A stretch of DNA of 40,958 nt, taken from Pseudomonas syringae (GTDB lineage Bacteria; Pseudomonadota; Gammaproteobacteria; Pseudomonadales; Pseudomonadaceae). Below the pieces are notes generated by a model, which had not been told where the DNA came from, searched no databases, and saw only the letters and a list, made by a program, of their open reading frames with translations. A program made the position numbers and the translations under genes. Of the stretch, positions 8,081-16,236 are shown piece by piece (position 1 is the stretch's first letter; each line of letters starts with the position of its first letter). The stretch lies in NCBI RefSeq assembly GCF_000737245.1, contig NZ_JPQU01000051.1, forward strand, positions 1-40,958, read 5' to 3'.

Positions 8081-8332
8081 ATGTCCCTGATCATCACTGA
8101 CGATTGCATCAATTGCGACGTTTGCGAACCCGAGTGCCCGAACGAGGCGATTTCTCAAGGCGAAGAGATCTACGTGATCAATCCGAGCCTGTGCACCGAA
8201 TGCGTTGGCCATTACGACGAACCGCAGTGCCAGCAAGTCTGCCCGGTGGATTGCATCCCTCTGGATGAAAACCACGTCGAAAGCAAAGACGAGCTGATGC
8301 AGAAGTACCTGATCCTCACCAGCAAGGTCTAA
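8081..8332 (+). CDS. 2[4Fe-4S] ferredoxin, Alvin type (YfhL/Fdx family)
   Basis: An 83-residue low-potential electron carrier. The first cluster motif is CINCDVCEPECP (CxxCxxCxxxCP). The second is CTEC followed by an eight-residue insertion and then CQQVCP (CxxC-x8-CxxxCP), which with the C-terminal extension marks the Allochromatium-type ferredoxins. I chose ATG 8081 because a GGGGCAGGAG ribosome site precedes it and the upstream codons of the longer frame from 8048 are not family-like. The gene follows coaD, an arrangement I recall from P. aeruginosa. The redox partner is unknown. Confidence 0.93.
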   Translation: MSLIITDDCINCDVCEPECPNEAISQGEEIYVINPSLCTECVGHYDEPQCQQVCPVDCIPLDENHVESKDELMQKYLILTSKV

Positions 8333-8426
8333 GGTCGGCGTCCACCTGTTCGCCGGGATCAGGCTTTAAGCCTGTTAACCAAAGTGAGCCCGGCATGATC
8401 CGAACATCTGACTTGAAGTCTTTCTC

Positions 8427-8516
8427 CTGTAGGAGCGCGCTTGCCCGCGATGCAGCCGACTCGGTCTGCCTGTCACACCACGTTATCGTTCATCGCGAGC
8501 AAGCTCGCTCCTACAG
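8427..8516. repeat. REP pair (REPIN), class B, overlapping the 5' extension of the ggt reading frame
   Basis: Left arm CTGTAGGAGCGCGCTTGCCC beginning at 8427 is near-complementary to the right arm ending at 8516 (core ATCGCGAGCAAGCTCGCTCC). The element lies within the open frame that extends upstream to an ATG at 8395, which argues that ggt translation starts after it. Confidence 0.85.
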
Positions 8517-8523
8517 AATTACG

Positions 8524-10233
8524 TTGAAGACCGGGCGGCAGCTTGTATCCAGCGCATTGCTCATGCTCTGCGCACTCACGACGCACGTTGTCGTCGCTGC
8601 TGAAAATCCCTTCCCTCGTCCGGAACAGTCCGCCATCGCCAGCCCACACCCGCAGGCGACAGCCGCTGGTCGGGAAATCATGGTCGCCGGGGGCAACGCG
8701 TTTGATGCAGCCGTAGCCATCAGCGCCACACTGGCGGTGGTCGAGCCGTACGGATCAGGGCTGGGCGGCGGTGGGTTCTTTCTCCTGCGGCAAAGCGGCC
8801 AACCCGCCGGTTACGTCTTCCTTGATGCCAGAGAGAAGGCGCCACTCAAGGCTACTTACGATCTGTATCGTCGCAACGGCAAGGTGCAACCCGCGCTGTC
8901 CCTGAACGGCCCATTGGCCGCTGCCATTCCAGGTCTGCCCGCGGCATTGGTCGAGCTGGCCGAGCGTTACGGCAAATTGCCGTTGAGCATTTCCATGGCT
9001 CCGGCGATCCGTGTTGCTTACCAAGGCTTTGCGGTTGATCGAATTTACCAGCAGCGCGCCACTGCCCGCCTCTCGGCATTACGGGATGACCCGGAAAGCG
9101 CACGGCTGTTCCTGCGCAACGGCCAGGTGCCAGCGCTGGATGAGGTCATCAAACAACCGGAACTGGCCGCCACCCTGAATCGCCTCGCCGATCGGGGGCG
9201 CGATGGCTTTTACAACGGCCTGACCGCCCAATCCATGGTCCACGAGGTACGAGTCGCAGGCGGCATCTGGAGTCCTGAAGACCTGGACCAGTACCAGATC
9301 GCTACGCGCACCCCGCTGCGCTACCCCTTGGACGGTCAACGGGAACTGATCAGCGCCCCACCACCCTCGGCTGGCGGTGTGGCCTTGGCCCAGAGCCTGA
9401 CCATGTTGCAACAACTGCCGTGGCGCGAGTCCGACAAGGTGCAGCGCGCCCATTACGTGCTGGAAGTGCTGCGCCGCGCTTATCGCGACCGTGGCTTGCT
9501 GGGCGATCCGGACTTCGTCGCCAACCCGCTCACTCATCTGCTGAACCGCGAGTACCTGGCTCAGCTGGCAGGCAGTATCTCCCCCGAGCAGGCAACGCCC
9601 AGCAAAAGCCTGCCGCCAGCCCCGCCATGGCGTGAAGGGGAACACACCACGCACTTTGCGGTTCTCGACAACGATGGCAATGCGGTTGCCGCGACCTTGT
9701 CGGTCAATCTGCCGTTCGGTTCAGCGTTTACCGTGCCCGGCACCGGCGTAGTGCTCAATGACGAGATGGACGACTTTGCCGCTGATCCCCACGGCAGCAA
9801 TGCTTATGGTCTGGCGGGCAGTCAGGCGAATTCGATTGCAGCGGGCAAGCGGCCGCTGTCGAGCATGAGCCCGAGCTTTATTGAGAGTCCTGAGGAGTTC
9901 GCCGCATTCGGCACGCCAGGCGGCAGCCGGATTCCGAGCATGGTGCTGTTATCGATGCTGCAATATCTGGACGGCCAACCCGTCGCCAGCTGGCCCGCCG
10001 TGGCGCGCTATCACCACCAGTATTTACCGGATGTGGTCGAGCATGAGCCCGATGCTTTTACCCCGGATGAAATGAGCCAGTTGCACGCCCGCGGTTATCA
10101 GTTCAAAGAGGTGCCAAAGGGCTATGGCAATCAGCAGGTGCTGTTCTGGAACAAGAGCGGCAAGAAGGTCGAAGCCGCCAGCGATCCTCGCGGCCTGGGT
10201 GAATCACAGAGTTTTGATCCTCGACTTCGGTAA
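8524..10233 (+). CDS. ggt: Gamma-glutamyltranspeptidase (periplasmic)
   Basis: Cleaves gamma-glutamyl bonds of glutathione and related compounds in the periplasm. The proenzyme is normally self-processed at a Thr; here TTHFAVLDNDGNAVA holds the candidate nucleophile (first Thr, residue 375 from this start). PSAGG and GGSRIPSM fit the family. The start is uncertain. From the in-frame TTG at 8524 the protein is 569 residues and begins with a normal signal peptide (KTGRQLVSSALLMLCALTTH, cleavage near VVA-AEN). The ATG at 8395 would add 43 residues encoded largely by a REP element. No strong ribosome site precedes either. It converges on the next gene with a 9-bp gap. Confidence 0.9.
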   Translation: MKTGRQLVSSALLMLCALTTHVVVAAENPFPRPEQSAIASPHPQATAAGREIMVAGGNAFDAAVAISATLAVVEPYGSGLGGGGFFLLRQSGQPAGYVFLDAREKAPLKATYDLYRRNGKVQPALSLNGPLAAAIPGLPAALVELAERYGKLPLSISMAPAIRVAYQGFAVDRIYQQRATARLSALRDDPESARLFLRNGQVPALDEVIKQPELAATLNRLADRGRDGFYNGLTAQSMVHEVRVAGGIWSPEDLDQYQIATRTPLRYPLDGQRELISAPPPSAGGVALAQSLTMLQQLPWRESDKVQRAHYVLEVLRRAYRDRGLLGDPDFVANPLTHLLNREYLAQLAGSISPEQATPSKSLPPAPPWREGEHTTHFAVLDNDGNAVAATLSVNLPFGSAFTVPGTGVVLNDEMDDFAADPHGSNAYGLAGSQANSIAAGKRPLSSMSPSFIESPEEFAAFGTPGGSRIPSMVLLSMLQYLDGQPVASWPAVARYHHQYLPDVVEHEPDAFTPDEMSQLHARGYQFKEVPKGYGNQQVLFWNKSGKKVEAASDPRGLGESQSFDPRLR

Positions 10234-10242
10234 ACCGCAGGA

Positions 10243-10581
10243 TTACTCCTGCTGGTTGTAACCATCGCCGGTGCAGCCAAGGCAGCGCACAAACGCTGCT
10301 TTCGCTGGATCAACAACCAACGCCTTGCCTGTGCGCCCGATGCCGCCGCCGGTTGCGGTGAATGGCAAGGCCACTACGAACAATCCGGTACCAATGATCG
10401 TCGCCGCAATCAGCAGCGGCCGGGCGATGAGCAAGTCACCGATCATGGCGAAAGCGGGTGGGTTCTGAATGTCGTAAACCGGATCGCCACTGCTCGTCGT
10501 CTGCGTACCCGCCATCGCCGGTACTGCCTGCAATCCAAAAAACAGCGCCAGAGTGGCAGCGAGCATACGAAACGGCTTCAT
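10243..10581 (-). CDS. Small exported or membrane-associated protein of unknown function
   Basis: A 112-residue protein with a clear Sec signal peptide (MKPFRMLAATLALFFGLQAV, cleavage near AMA-GTQ), a short polar stretch and one strong hydrophobic segment at roughly residues 53-78 (LLIAATIIGTGLFVVALPF). The C-terminus contains a Cys pair in VRCLGCTGDGY. I recognise it only as a conserved Pseudomonas hypothetical. The paired Cys after a membrane segment may form a disulfide or anchor a cofactor. It lies 145 bp downstream of mutM on the same strand; co-transcription is possible but unproved. Confidence 0.75.
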   Translation of the reverse strand: MKPFRMLAATLALFFGLQAVPAMAGTQTTSSGDPVYDIQNPPAFAMIGDLLIARPLLIAATIIGTGLFVVALPFTATGGGIGRTGKALVVDPAKAAFVRCLGCTGDGYNQQE

Positions 10582-10726
10582 GGCATTGGTCCTTCAAACA
10601 CTACGAATTGAGATGGCGTTCACTATAAACAGCGATGGGGGTTAAGCAAGTGGGGCAATCACAACGATATGTTGGAATGCGTTCCCACAGGAGACTGCGT
10701 TCACAGGCATTACGCCGCGAACGGCT

Positions 10727-11539
10727 CTACTTCTGACACTTCGGGCAATACACACTCGCGCGCTGCCCGAGTTTGATCTCTCGTAACGTCGTGCCGCACA
10801 CCTTGCAGGGCAATTCACCACGACCATAGGCGAACAGTTCTTGCTGGAAGTAACCCGGCTGGCCGTCACCGCCGATGAAATCACGCAGGGTCGTGCCGCC
10901 GCGCTCGATGGCAGCCGCGAGGATGCGCTTGATCTCGATGGCCAGCTTCACATAGCGGGCTTTGGAGATGCTTTTAGCTTCCCGGCGTGGGTCGATCCCG
11001 GCGGCGAACAGGGCTTCGGTGGCGTAGATATTACCGACGCCAACAACCACCGCGTTGTCCATGATGAATGGCTTCACGGCGATGGACTTACCTCTCGACC
11101 GCTCATACAAACGCAGGCCGTCGAACAGATCCGTCAACGGCTCAGGCCCGAGTCGGATCAACAGCTCGTGATTGAGTGGATCGAGACTCCAGAGCATGGC
11201 GCCGAACCGACGTGGATCGGTGTAGCGCAACGCCAGCCCGGATTCCAGCTCGATATCCACGTGCTCGTGTTTCAGCGCAGGCAGCCCGGCTTCGACCAGG
11301 CGCAAATTACCCGACATGCCCAAATGACTGATCAACGTACCGACTTCAGCCTGGATCAACAAGTATTTGGCGCGACGCTCGACAACGACGATTTTTTGTC
11401 CGGAAAGACGTACATCCAGATCTTCCGGGATTGGCCAGCGCAAACGCCGGTCACGCACGATGACGCGGCTGACCCGCTGGCCTTCAAGGTGAGGCGCGAT
11501 GCCCCGGCGGGTGGTTTCGACTTCGGGTAATTCGGGCAT
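10727..11539 (-). CDS. mutM: Formamidopyrimidine-DNA glycosylase
   Basis: A 270-residue bifunctional DNA glycosylase/AP lyase that removes 8-oxoguanine and formamidopyrimidines. The N-terminal MPELPEVETTRRGI carries the catalytic Pro2 and Glu3 after Met removal. A conserved Lys lies in VVERRAKYLLI. The C-terminal zinc finger is complete (CKVCG, 16 residues, then CPKC). The helix-two-turn-helix region (GVGNIYATEALF) is also intact. It is preceded by a REP pair on the promoter side and shares strand with the HDOD gene upstream. Confidence 0.97.
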   Translation of the reverse strand: MPELPEVETTRRGIAPHLEGQRVSRVIVRDRRLRWPIPEDLDVRLSGQKIVVVERRAKYLLIQAEVGTLISHLGMSGNLRLVEAGLPALKHEHVDIELESGLALRYTDPRRFGAMLWSLDPLNHELLIRLGPEPLTDLFDGLRLYERSRGKSIAVKPFIMDNAVVVGVGNIYATEALFAAGIDPRREAKSISKARYVKLAIEIKRILAAAIERGGTTLRDFIGGDGQPGYFQQELFAYGRGELPCKVCGTTLREIKLGQRASVYCPKCQK

Positions 11540-11572
11540 GGGTAACTGACTATTAGAATTTGAATGCTTTTC

Positions 11573-11660
11573 TGTAGGAGCTCACGAGCACCGCGAGGCA
11601 GCGATTACGTCTGTCAGATACACCGCCATTGCTGCCTCGCGGTGCTCGTGAGCTCCTACA
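11573..11660. repeat. REP pair (REPIN), class C, perfect 30-bp arms
   Basis: Arms 11573-11602 and 11631-11660 are exact reverse complements. The core GAGCTCACGAGCACCGCGAG differs from the other two REP classes in the window and is shared only with the pair at 29074-29164. Confidence 0.9.
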
Positions 11661-11679
11661 AATTCAGGTTTGCGGCACG

Positions 11680-12546
11680 TCAATGCGCAGACAACTCGCG
11701 AATGCTTTCCTTGAGGTTTTCGAAGTCGTAATCGGAAAGGCCCACGTAATCCAGAATCAGATGCCCGATGGTATTCCATTCGTGATCTTCGTCTTCGTTG
11801 CCCAGCACCCGATGCGACGCGCAGATGTGCTCTGCCATCTTCAACACCGCCAGCAGGTTTTTCAAAGGCGCGTTACGGTTGGAATCGTCCTGAAAAATCG
11901 CCAGTGCGTTGTGGTGATTGGCTATGGCATTGGTGACATGGTCGGGCAGACGCCAGGATTTGGCAGTGAAATAGCCTACTACTGCATGGTTGGTGTTGAA
12001 CTCATCGTTCTCGGTGTCCACCACGCGATGATTCGGCCCGGCGTTGGCGTAGGCCCGCTCCAATGCCTGCATGTAGTCCGGGAATCGCTTGAGCATCAGC
12101 GGGATGCCACAGTCATGAAACAACCCCAGCGCGTAGGACTCATCCACCGTTTGCGAGCCAATGCGTTTGGCGATCGTCAGACTTGTCATCGCCACGTCCT
12201 GGGTCGAATCCCAGAAACGGTTCAAGGTCACGATGGTTTCATCGCTCATCTCGCCCTTGATCGATTGCGCATTGATCAAATTGACGACCGAACGAATGCC
12301 CAGCAGATTCACTGCTTTCTGAATCGAGGCAATTTTGTTGACCAGGCCGTAATGGGCTGAATTGACGATTTTCAACAACGCGCCGGACAAGCCGGGATCC
12401 TGAGCGATCAGCTTGGCTATGACACCCAGATCGGGATCCGGCATGTACTGCTCCATCTGCAAATCAACCATGATTTGCGGCTGCGGCGGCACACTTATGC
12501 CTTGCAGGACTTGCTTGATCTGCTCAGCCGTTAGCTCTTGGGACAT
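11680..12546 (-). CDS. HDOD-domain protein
   Basis: A 288-residue single-domain HDOD protein, a degenerate relative of HD phosphohydrolases used in bacterial signalling. The region from about residue 20 (PPQPQIMVDLQ) to 215 contains the family pattern LIAQDPGLSGALLKIVNSAHYG, followed by IQKAVNLLGIRSVVNLI. The HD-like GLFHDCGIPLML retains His-Asp, and a later NHHNAL retains His residues. No receiver, GGDEF or kinase domain is attached. Its role is unknown; relatives affect motility, biofilm or c-di-GMP pathways. It is separated from mutM by a REP pair. Confidence 0.88.
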   Translation of the reverse strand: MSQELTAEQIKQVLQGISVPPQPQIMVDLQMEQYMPDPDLGVIAKLIAQDPGLSGALLKIVNSAHYGLVNKIASIQKAVNLLGIRSVVNLINAQSIKGEMSDETIVTLNRFWDSTQDVAMTSLTIAKRIGSQTVDESYALGLFHDCGIPLMLKRFPDYMQALERAYANAGPNHRVVDTENDEFNTNHAVVGYFTAKSWRLPDHVTNAIANHHNALAIFQDDSNRNAPLKNLLAVLKMAEHICASHRVLGNEDEDHEWNTIGHLILDYVGLSDYDFENLKESIRELSAH

Positions 12547-12734
12547 GGGGGTAACACTCCAGGACAGGCTTGGATTCTACCCCTACCTCTCATGCGCTTT
12601 ACAGCTACTCGGGCAAATGTCTGGAACTTAATTGGCGTCAACTATTCGGAAACTGTAAGCCCAGGCTTCGCAACCCATTCAAAATGATGGATATGCGTCT
12701 GGATCGGTCTCGAATCTGAAGCTGGAGAAAATTC

Positions 12735-12838
12735 ATGTCTAAATCTTTGAACGGTAAGCGCGTCGCCATCCTGGTCACAGACGTGATTTGAACAAGTCGA
12801 GTTGACAGGTCCAGTTGATTCAGGCGCCTTCTGCTTAA
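12735..12838 (+). pseudogene. pfpI: Decayed 5' remnant of a PfpI/DJ-1 family gene
   Basis: An ATG at 12735 with GGAG upstream encodes MSKSLNGKRVAILVTD and then stops at 12789-12791. One extra T at 12784 causes this: skipping it, the next codons read GFEQVELTGP, the conserved N-terminal stretch of PfpI-family proteases/glyoxalases. Similarity then fades around 12815-12838 and a degenerate REP fragment follows, so most of the gene is gone. I recall pfpI lying in this neighbourhood in P. aeruginosa, between mutM and ilvD, which supports the reading. The homology call is from memory of the family motif. Confidence 0.75.
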
Positions 12839-12849
12839 CTTCGCGGGAC

Positions 12850-12889
12850 CTGTGGGAGCGCGGTGTCCTGCAGGAATGGGCTTGCTCGC
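12850..12889. repeat. Degenerate REP fragment
   Basis: CTGTGGGAGCG at 12850 and GGGCTTGCTCGCC at about 12877-12889 resemble halves of a class B REP with diverged sequence between them. The fragment adjoins the decayed pfpI remnant and may mark the deletion join. Confidence 0.45.
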
Positions 12890-12940
12890 CTACCATTAGT
12901 CGCACCAACCCTCAACCCCCTCTCTACCCTCCATAAAACC

Positions 12941-12969
12941 GACGACCACTATTCGATTCCCGCTATAAT
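12941..12969 (+). promoter_or_regulatory. Candidate sigma-70 promoter of the rlmI-like gene
   Basis: A perfect -10 hexamer TATAAT at 12964-12969 lies 26 bp before the ATG at 12996. The corresponding -35 position (12941-12946) is poor, so the assignment rests on the -10 box and its location. Confidence 0.4.
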
Positions 12970-12995
12970 CCCGCTCTTTTTTCAGGAGCGACGTC

Positions 12996-14192
12996 ATGTC
13001 CCTGCCTAGCTTGCGCCTCAAAGCCAACGCCGACCGTCGCCTGCGCGCCGGTCACCTGTGGGTCTACAGCAACGAAATCGACGTCGCCGCAACCCCGCTG
13101 CACGGCTTCGCCGCTGGCGATCAAGCGCTGCTGGAAGCAGCTGGCGGCAAGCCACTGGGCATCGTCGCCATGAGCCCCAACAACTTGATCTGCGCCCGCC
13201 TTGTCTCCCGCGACATTAAATTGCCGCTGGACAAGTCGCTGCTGGTGCATCGCATCAACGTGGCTCTGTCATTGCGCGATCGCCTGTTCGACAAGCCCTT
13301 CTACCGCTTGGTGTACGGCGATTCGGACCTGTTGCCAGGGCTGGTGGTTGATCGTTTCGGCGACATTCTGGTGGTCCAGCTGGCTTCGGCCACCATGGAA
13401 AACCACAAAGAAGACGTCATCGCGGCACTCGTACAGGTCCTCAAGCCAACTGGCATTCTCTTCAAAAACGACTCCGCTGCCCGTGATGCTGAAGGCCTGA
13501 ATCGCTATGTCGAGACAGTCTTCGGCCTGGTCCCTGAGTGGGTTGCCCTGGAAGAGAACGGCGTGAAGTTCGAAGCCCCGGTCATGGAAGGTCAGAAGAC
13601 TGGCTGGTTCTACGACCACCGCATGAACCGCGCGCGCCTGGCTCCGTACGTCAAAGGCAAACGGGTTCTGGACCTCTACAGCTACATCGGCGGCTGGGGT
13701 ATTCAGGCTGCGGCGTTTGGTGCCAGCGAAGTGACCTGCATCGATGCGTCCTCGTTCGCACTGGACGGCGTTGAGCGTAACGCGGCGCTGAACGGTTTCG
13801 CAGAAAAGCTCACCTGCATCGAAGGCGATGTGTTCGCAGCCCTGAAAGAGCTGAAAGCAGGCGAAGAGCGTTTCGACGTGATCGTTGCCGATCCTCCGGC
13901 CTTCATCAAGCGCAAGAAAGACATGAAGAATGGCGAAGCCGGCTACCGTCGCCTGAACGAGCAAGCCATGCGCCTGCTCAGCAAGGACGGCATCCTGGTC
14001 AGCGCCTCATGCTCGATGCACCTGCCGGAAGACGATCTGCAAAACATCCTGCTGACCAGCGCCCGCCATCTGGACCGCAACATCCAGCTGCTGGAACGCG
14101 GCGGCCAGGGTCCGGATCACCCGGTCCACCCAGCTATCGCTGAAACCCGCTACATCAAGAGCATTACTTGCCGGTTGTTGCCCAACAGCTAA
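12996..14192 (+). CDS. rlmI: 23S rRNA (cytosine-5-)-methyltransferase, RlmI-like
   Basis: A 398-residue SAM-dependent rRNA methyltransferase. An N-terminal PUA-like RNA-binding domain (LKANADRRLRAGHLWVYSNE, to about residue 75) precedes a central domain and a Rossmann fold. SAM motif I is VLDLYSYIGGWGIQAAAFGA, and a catalytic-site motif is VADPPAF. The second family Cys lies in VSASCSMHL, matching the RlmI (m5C1962) arrangement. The ribosome site CAGGAG is good. The exact target base is inferred from the family. The gene appears monocistronic and is followed by a hairpin and a REP pair. Confidence 0.85.
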   Translation: MSLPSLRLKANADRRLRAGHLWVYSNEIDVAATPLHGFAAGDQALLEAAGGKPLGIVAMSPNNLICARLVSRDIKLPLDKSLLVHRINVALSLRDRLFDKPFYRLVYGDSDLLPGLVVDRFGDILVVQLASATMENHKEDVIAALVQVLKPTGILFKNDSAARDAEGLNRYVETVFGLVPEWVALEENGVKFEAPVMEGQKTGWFYDHRMNRARLAPYVKGKRVLDLYSYIGGWGIQAAAFGASEVTCIDASSFALDGVERNAALNGFAEKLTCIEGDVFAALKELKAGEERFDVIVADPPAFIKRKKDMKNGEAGYRRLNEQAMRLLSKDGILVSASCSMHLPEDDLQNILLTSARHLDRNIQLLERGGQGPDHPVHPAIAETRYIKSITCRLLPNS

Positions 14193-14205
14193 ATCGCTCT
14201 GAATG

Positions 14206-14230
14206 GTTGGGGTGCTTCGTCCACCCCAAC
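14206..14230 (+). terminator. Hairpin after rlmI (possible terminator)
   Basis: GTTGGGGTG at 14206-14214 pairs perfectly with CACCCCAAC at 14222-14230 around a 7-base loop, 14 bp past the stop codon. There is no following T-run, so efficient intrinsic termination is doubtful. Confidence 0.45.
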
Positions 14231-14254
14231 GCGTCAACCAGCGATGCATATCCT

Positions 14255-14345
14255 CGTAGGACCGGCTTTAGCCGGGAAGAGGCCGGTACAGCCCCAAAAG
14301 TGGGTTGGCTGAAATGCAGCCTTCCCGGCTAAAGCCGGTCCCACG
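14255..14345. repeat. REP pair (REPIN), class A
   Basis: Left arm at 14255-14279 and right arm at 14321-14345 share the core GGACCGGCTTTAGCCGGGA in inverted orientation, with one mismatch near the outer end. Confidence 0.9.
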
Positions 14346-14623
14346 AATTCGTGCCACCACATCCCCGCCCCCCTACCGCAAGTCAGAATTCCGTCACCCT
14401 CCCGCCCCGGCAATGAACCTGAAACGATTCCTATGGTCTGTGAGTTGGGATTAAAACGGATGGCGTTCGGGTGTAGACCCTGAAAAAGGGCTCAAGCAGT
14501 TTCCCCTTCCCCGCCCAATGCCGATTTTTTTCGCAGCCGTTGCAGCTTGTGCTGCATGTCACTGCACCATCTTTACCGGCCCGACCATCGGCGCCTTTAT
14601 CTTTCCTTTTATCGAAGATAACC
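14346..14623. other. Leader region upstream of the SH3-domain gene
   Basis: No supported gene. The open frame running from 14540 into the SH3 gene is probably untranslated leader, because the signal peptide begins at 14624. I see pyrimidine-rich and GC-rich stretches but no promoter I can defend. Confidence 0.4.
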
Positions 14624-15286
14624 ATGTCTATGTCTCGTCATCTTTCAGCCTTCATTTCTCATCGCCTGCTAAACCGTCGCACATTGGGCGCCGCCTTACT
14701 GATCGCCGTCTGTGGCACCGCCAACGCCGCAGAACACAAACCTAACGACCGCTGGGTCAGCGACAGCCTCAATACTTTCGTGCGTAGCGGTCCGACTGAT
14801 GGCTACCGCATTGTGGGCACGCTGAAGTCCGGGCAAAAAGTTGAATTGATCAATACCCAGGGCGATTACAGCCAGGTGCGTGGCGAAGGCGGTAGCTCGG
14901 TCTGGATCCCCACCAGCGACCTGCAAGCCGAACCCGGTCAGGCAGAGCGTCTGCCGGAGCTGACGCAGCAAGTGGCAGACCTCAGCGGCCAGTTGAAAAC
15001 CATCGACGACAGCTGGAAAACCCGCGTGCAAGGCATGCAGGAAACCCTCGACACCCGCAAAAAGCTGATCGATGAACTCGAAGCCCGTAGCAAAGACCTC
15101 AACGAGCAACTCAGCGCTTCGCAATCAGAGCTTCGCACCACCCAGGCCAAGCTTGGCGACGAAAATAACCTCGTATTAATGCGTTATATGGTCTACGGCG
15201 GCAGCATCGCCGGCGCCGGCCTGCTGGTCGGCCTGATCATCCCGGCCCTGACCCGCGGCCGTAAGAAGAATGATGGGTGGGTTTGA
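14624..15286 (+). CDS. SH3-domain, coiled-coil, membrane-anchored envelope protein (YgiM/TIGR04211-like)
   Basis: A 220-residue protein with an N-terminal signal sequence (hydrophobic TLGAALLIAVCG, cleavage near ANA-AEH). A bacterial SH3 domain follows at roughly residues 40-100 (LNTFVRSGPTDGYRIVGTL through WIPTSDL). A coiled coil spans about 105-185 (LPELTQQVADLSGQLKTIDD onward), and a C-terminal transmembrane helix (GGSIAGAGLLVGLIIPAL) ends in a basic tail RGRKKN. This is the topology of E. coli YgiM-family proteins: an SH3 domain held in the periplasm by the C-terminal anchor. Cell-wall binding is likely but unproved. The start at 14624 (or the in-frame ATG 14630) fits the signal peptide. 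Confidence 0.85.
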   Translation: MSMSRHLSAFISHRLLNRRTLGAALLIAVCGTANAAEHKPNDRWVSDSLNTFVRSGPTDGYRIVGTLKSGQKVELINTQGDYSQVRGEGGSSVWIPTSDLQAEPGQAERLPELTQQVADLSGQLKTIDDSWKTRVQGMQETLDTRKKLIDELEARSKDLNEQLSASQSELRTTQAKLGDENNLVLMRYMVYGGSIAGAGLLVGLIIPALTRGRKKNDGWV

Positions 15287-15320
15287 TTCGTCAGGTGGGT
15301 TTGTGAACGGCCAATGACGC

Positions 15321-15453
15321 CATCGCTCGCTCCTACAGAATACGACCGCATTATCAAACCTGATTTTGCGTTGCGATACCCGACGTCATCGCGAGCAAGC
15401 TCGCTCCTACAGGGGTACGTATTTCAACTGTAGGAGCGAGCTTGCTCGCGATG
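15321..15453. repeat. REP cluster, class B, containing a perfect 26-bp inverted pair
   Basis: A partial REP (ATCGCTCGCTCCTACAG) lies at 15321-15338. A complete pair follows at 15387-15412 and 15428-15453, with arms that are exact reverse complements (core GGAGCGAGCTTGCTCGCGA) and a 15-bp spacer. The cluster ends 7 bp from the 3' end of the RAYT gene, as REPs do around their cognate transposase. Confidence 0.92.
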
Positions 15454-15459
15454 GCGGCC

Positions 15460-15918
15460 TCAAAGCCAAACAGCATCCCAGAGAGGATAATCCTCAACTC
15501 GCTTCACCACCCCTGCTCTTAACGGGTTAGCAATGATGTAGCGAGCGGCCTTCAGTAAATCTCCGTCGTACCGAATGGCCCGATCGTGATAGCCCTTCTG
15601 CCAAAGCTGTTCGCTACATCCCCTCGCACGATTCACCGCAATCGCACTACGAGACTTTGTACCTTGCATCAGTCTCTGCAATGTTCCTGCCTGAAGCTCG
15701 ATCAACCAGTGAAAGTGGTCGGGCATTACGACCCAGGCCAAAGACCTGACCAGCCCCTGCTCGTGAGCCCATCGGAATTCTTTGACTACTATTCGGCCCA
15801 GCCTCCAGTCCGAGAAAACAGGCTGTCGATTTTGAACCACTGATGTAAGTAGATAAATTCGGCCAGTCTCGGAATATCGTCCCGCCCGCGCTTGCTCACT
15901 ACGATGCAAATCTGGCAA
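15460..15918 (-). CDS. REP-associated tyrosine transposase (RAYT, Y1/HUH family)
   Basis: A 152-residue single-strand-specific transposase related to IS200/IS605 TnpA. The metal-binding HUH motif is MPDHFHWLIE. The likely catalytic Tyr is in QKGYHDRAIRYD, and the C-terminus keeps YIIANPLRAGVV, the RAYT signature. The start appears to be a TTG at 15918 with GAGGG upstream, because no in-frame ATG gives the usual N-terminus and ATG 15923 is out of frame. Class B REPs lie immediately downstream, suggesting it mobilises that class. It looks intact. Confidence 0.9.
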   Translation of the reverse strand: MPDLHRSEQARAGRYSETGRIYLLTSVVQNRQPVFSDWRLGRIVVKEFRWAHEQGLVRSLAWVVMPDHFHWLIELQAGTLQRLMQGTKSRSAIAVNRARGCSEQLWQKGYHDRAIRYDGDLLKAARYIIANPLRAGVVKRVEDYPLWDAVWL

Positions 15919-16236
15919 TCCATTGCCCTCTGTTCAGATCATCAACACGTTAGTCATTCAGCCCTGATACCGCCCGGTTCAAGTGCTGCCGAATGTATCG
16001 GCCCAGGCATTCATCCATAAATCCCCCCCTCAACATTCCTTCTCCCCTTTACAGGTGTAGAATCGACGCTATTCATCGCCAGTCATCCCCGGCGGGTTTA
16101 TGAGCTCAGGCCGAGCGTACGGTGATCCCGTAGTGTTTCGGTTTCCCTCGCAGCATTCGGTCACTGCCGTTTGCCGGTGAAGACACCAGAAGCTCACTCC
16201 CTCTCTATTTACCTGATTAGCCGCCAGGAGTGCTCC
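15919..16236. other. Intergenic region between RAYT and ilvD
   Basis: This 318-bp gap should contain the ilvD promoter and leader. I see no gene, no REP and no convincing leader-peptide run of branched-chain codons. Confidence 0.4.

Noticed and set aside
14206..14345. CRISPR-like array from repeated palindromes
   Set aside because: The repeats are paired inverted REPs dispersed across the window, not direct repeats with regular unique spacers, and no cas genes are present.
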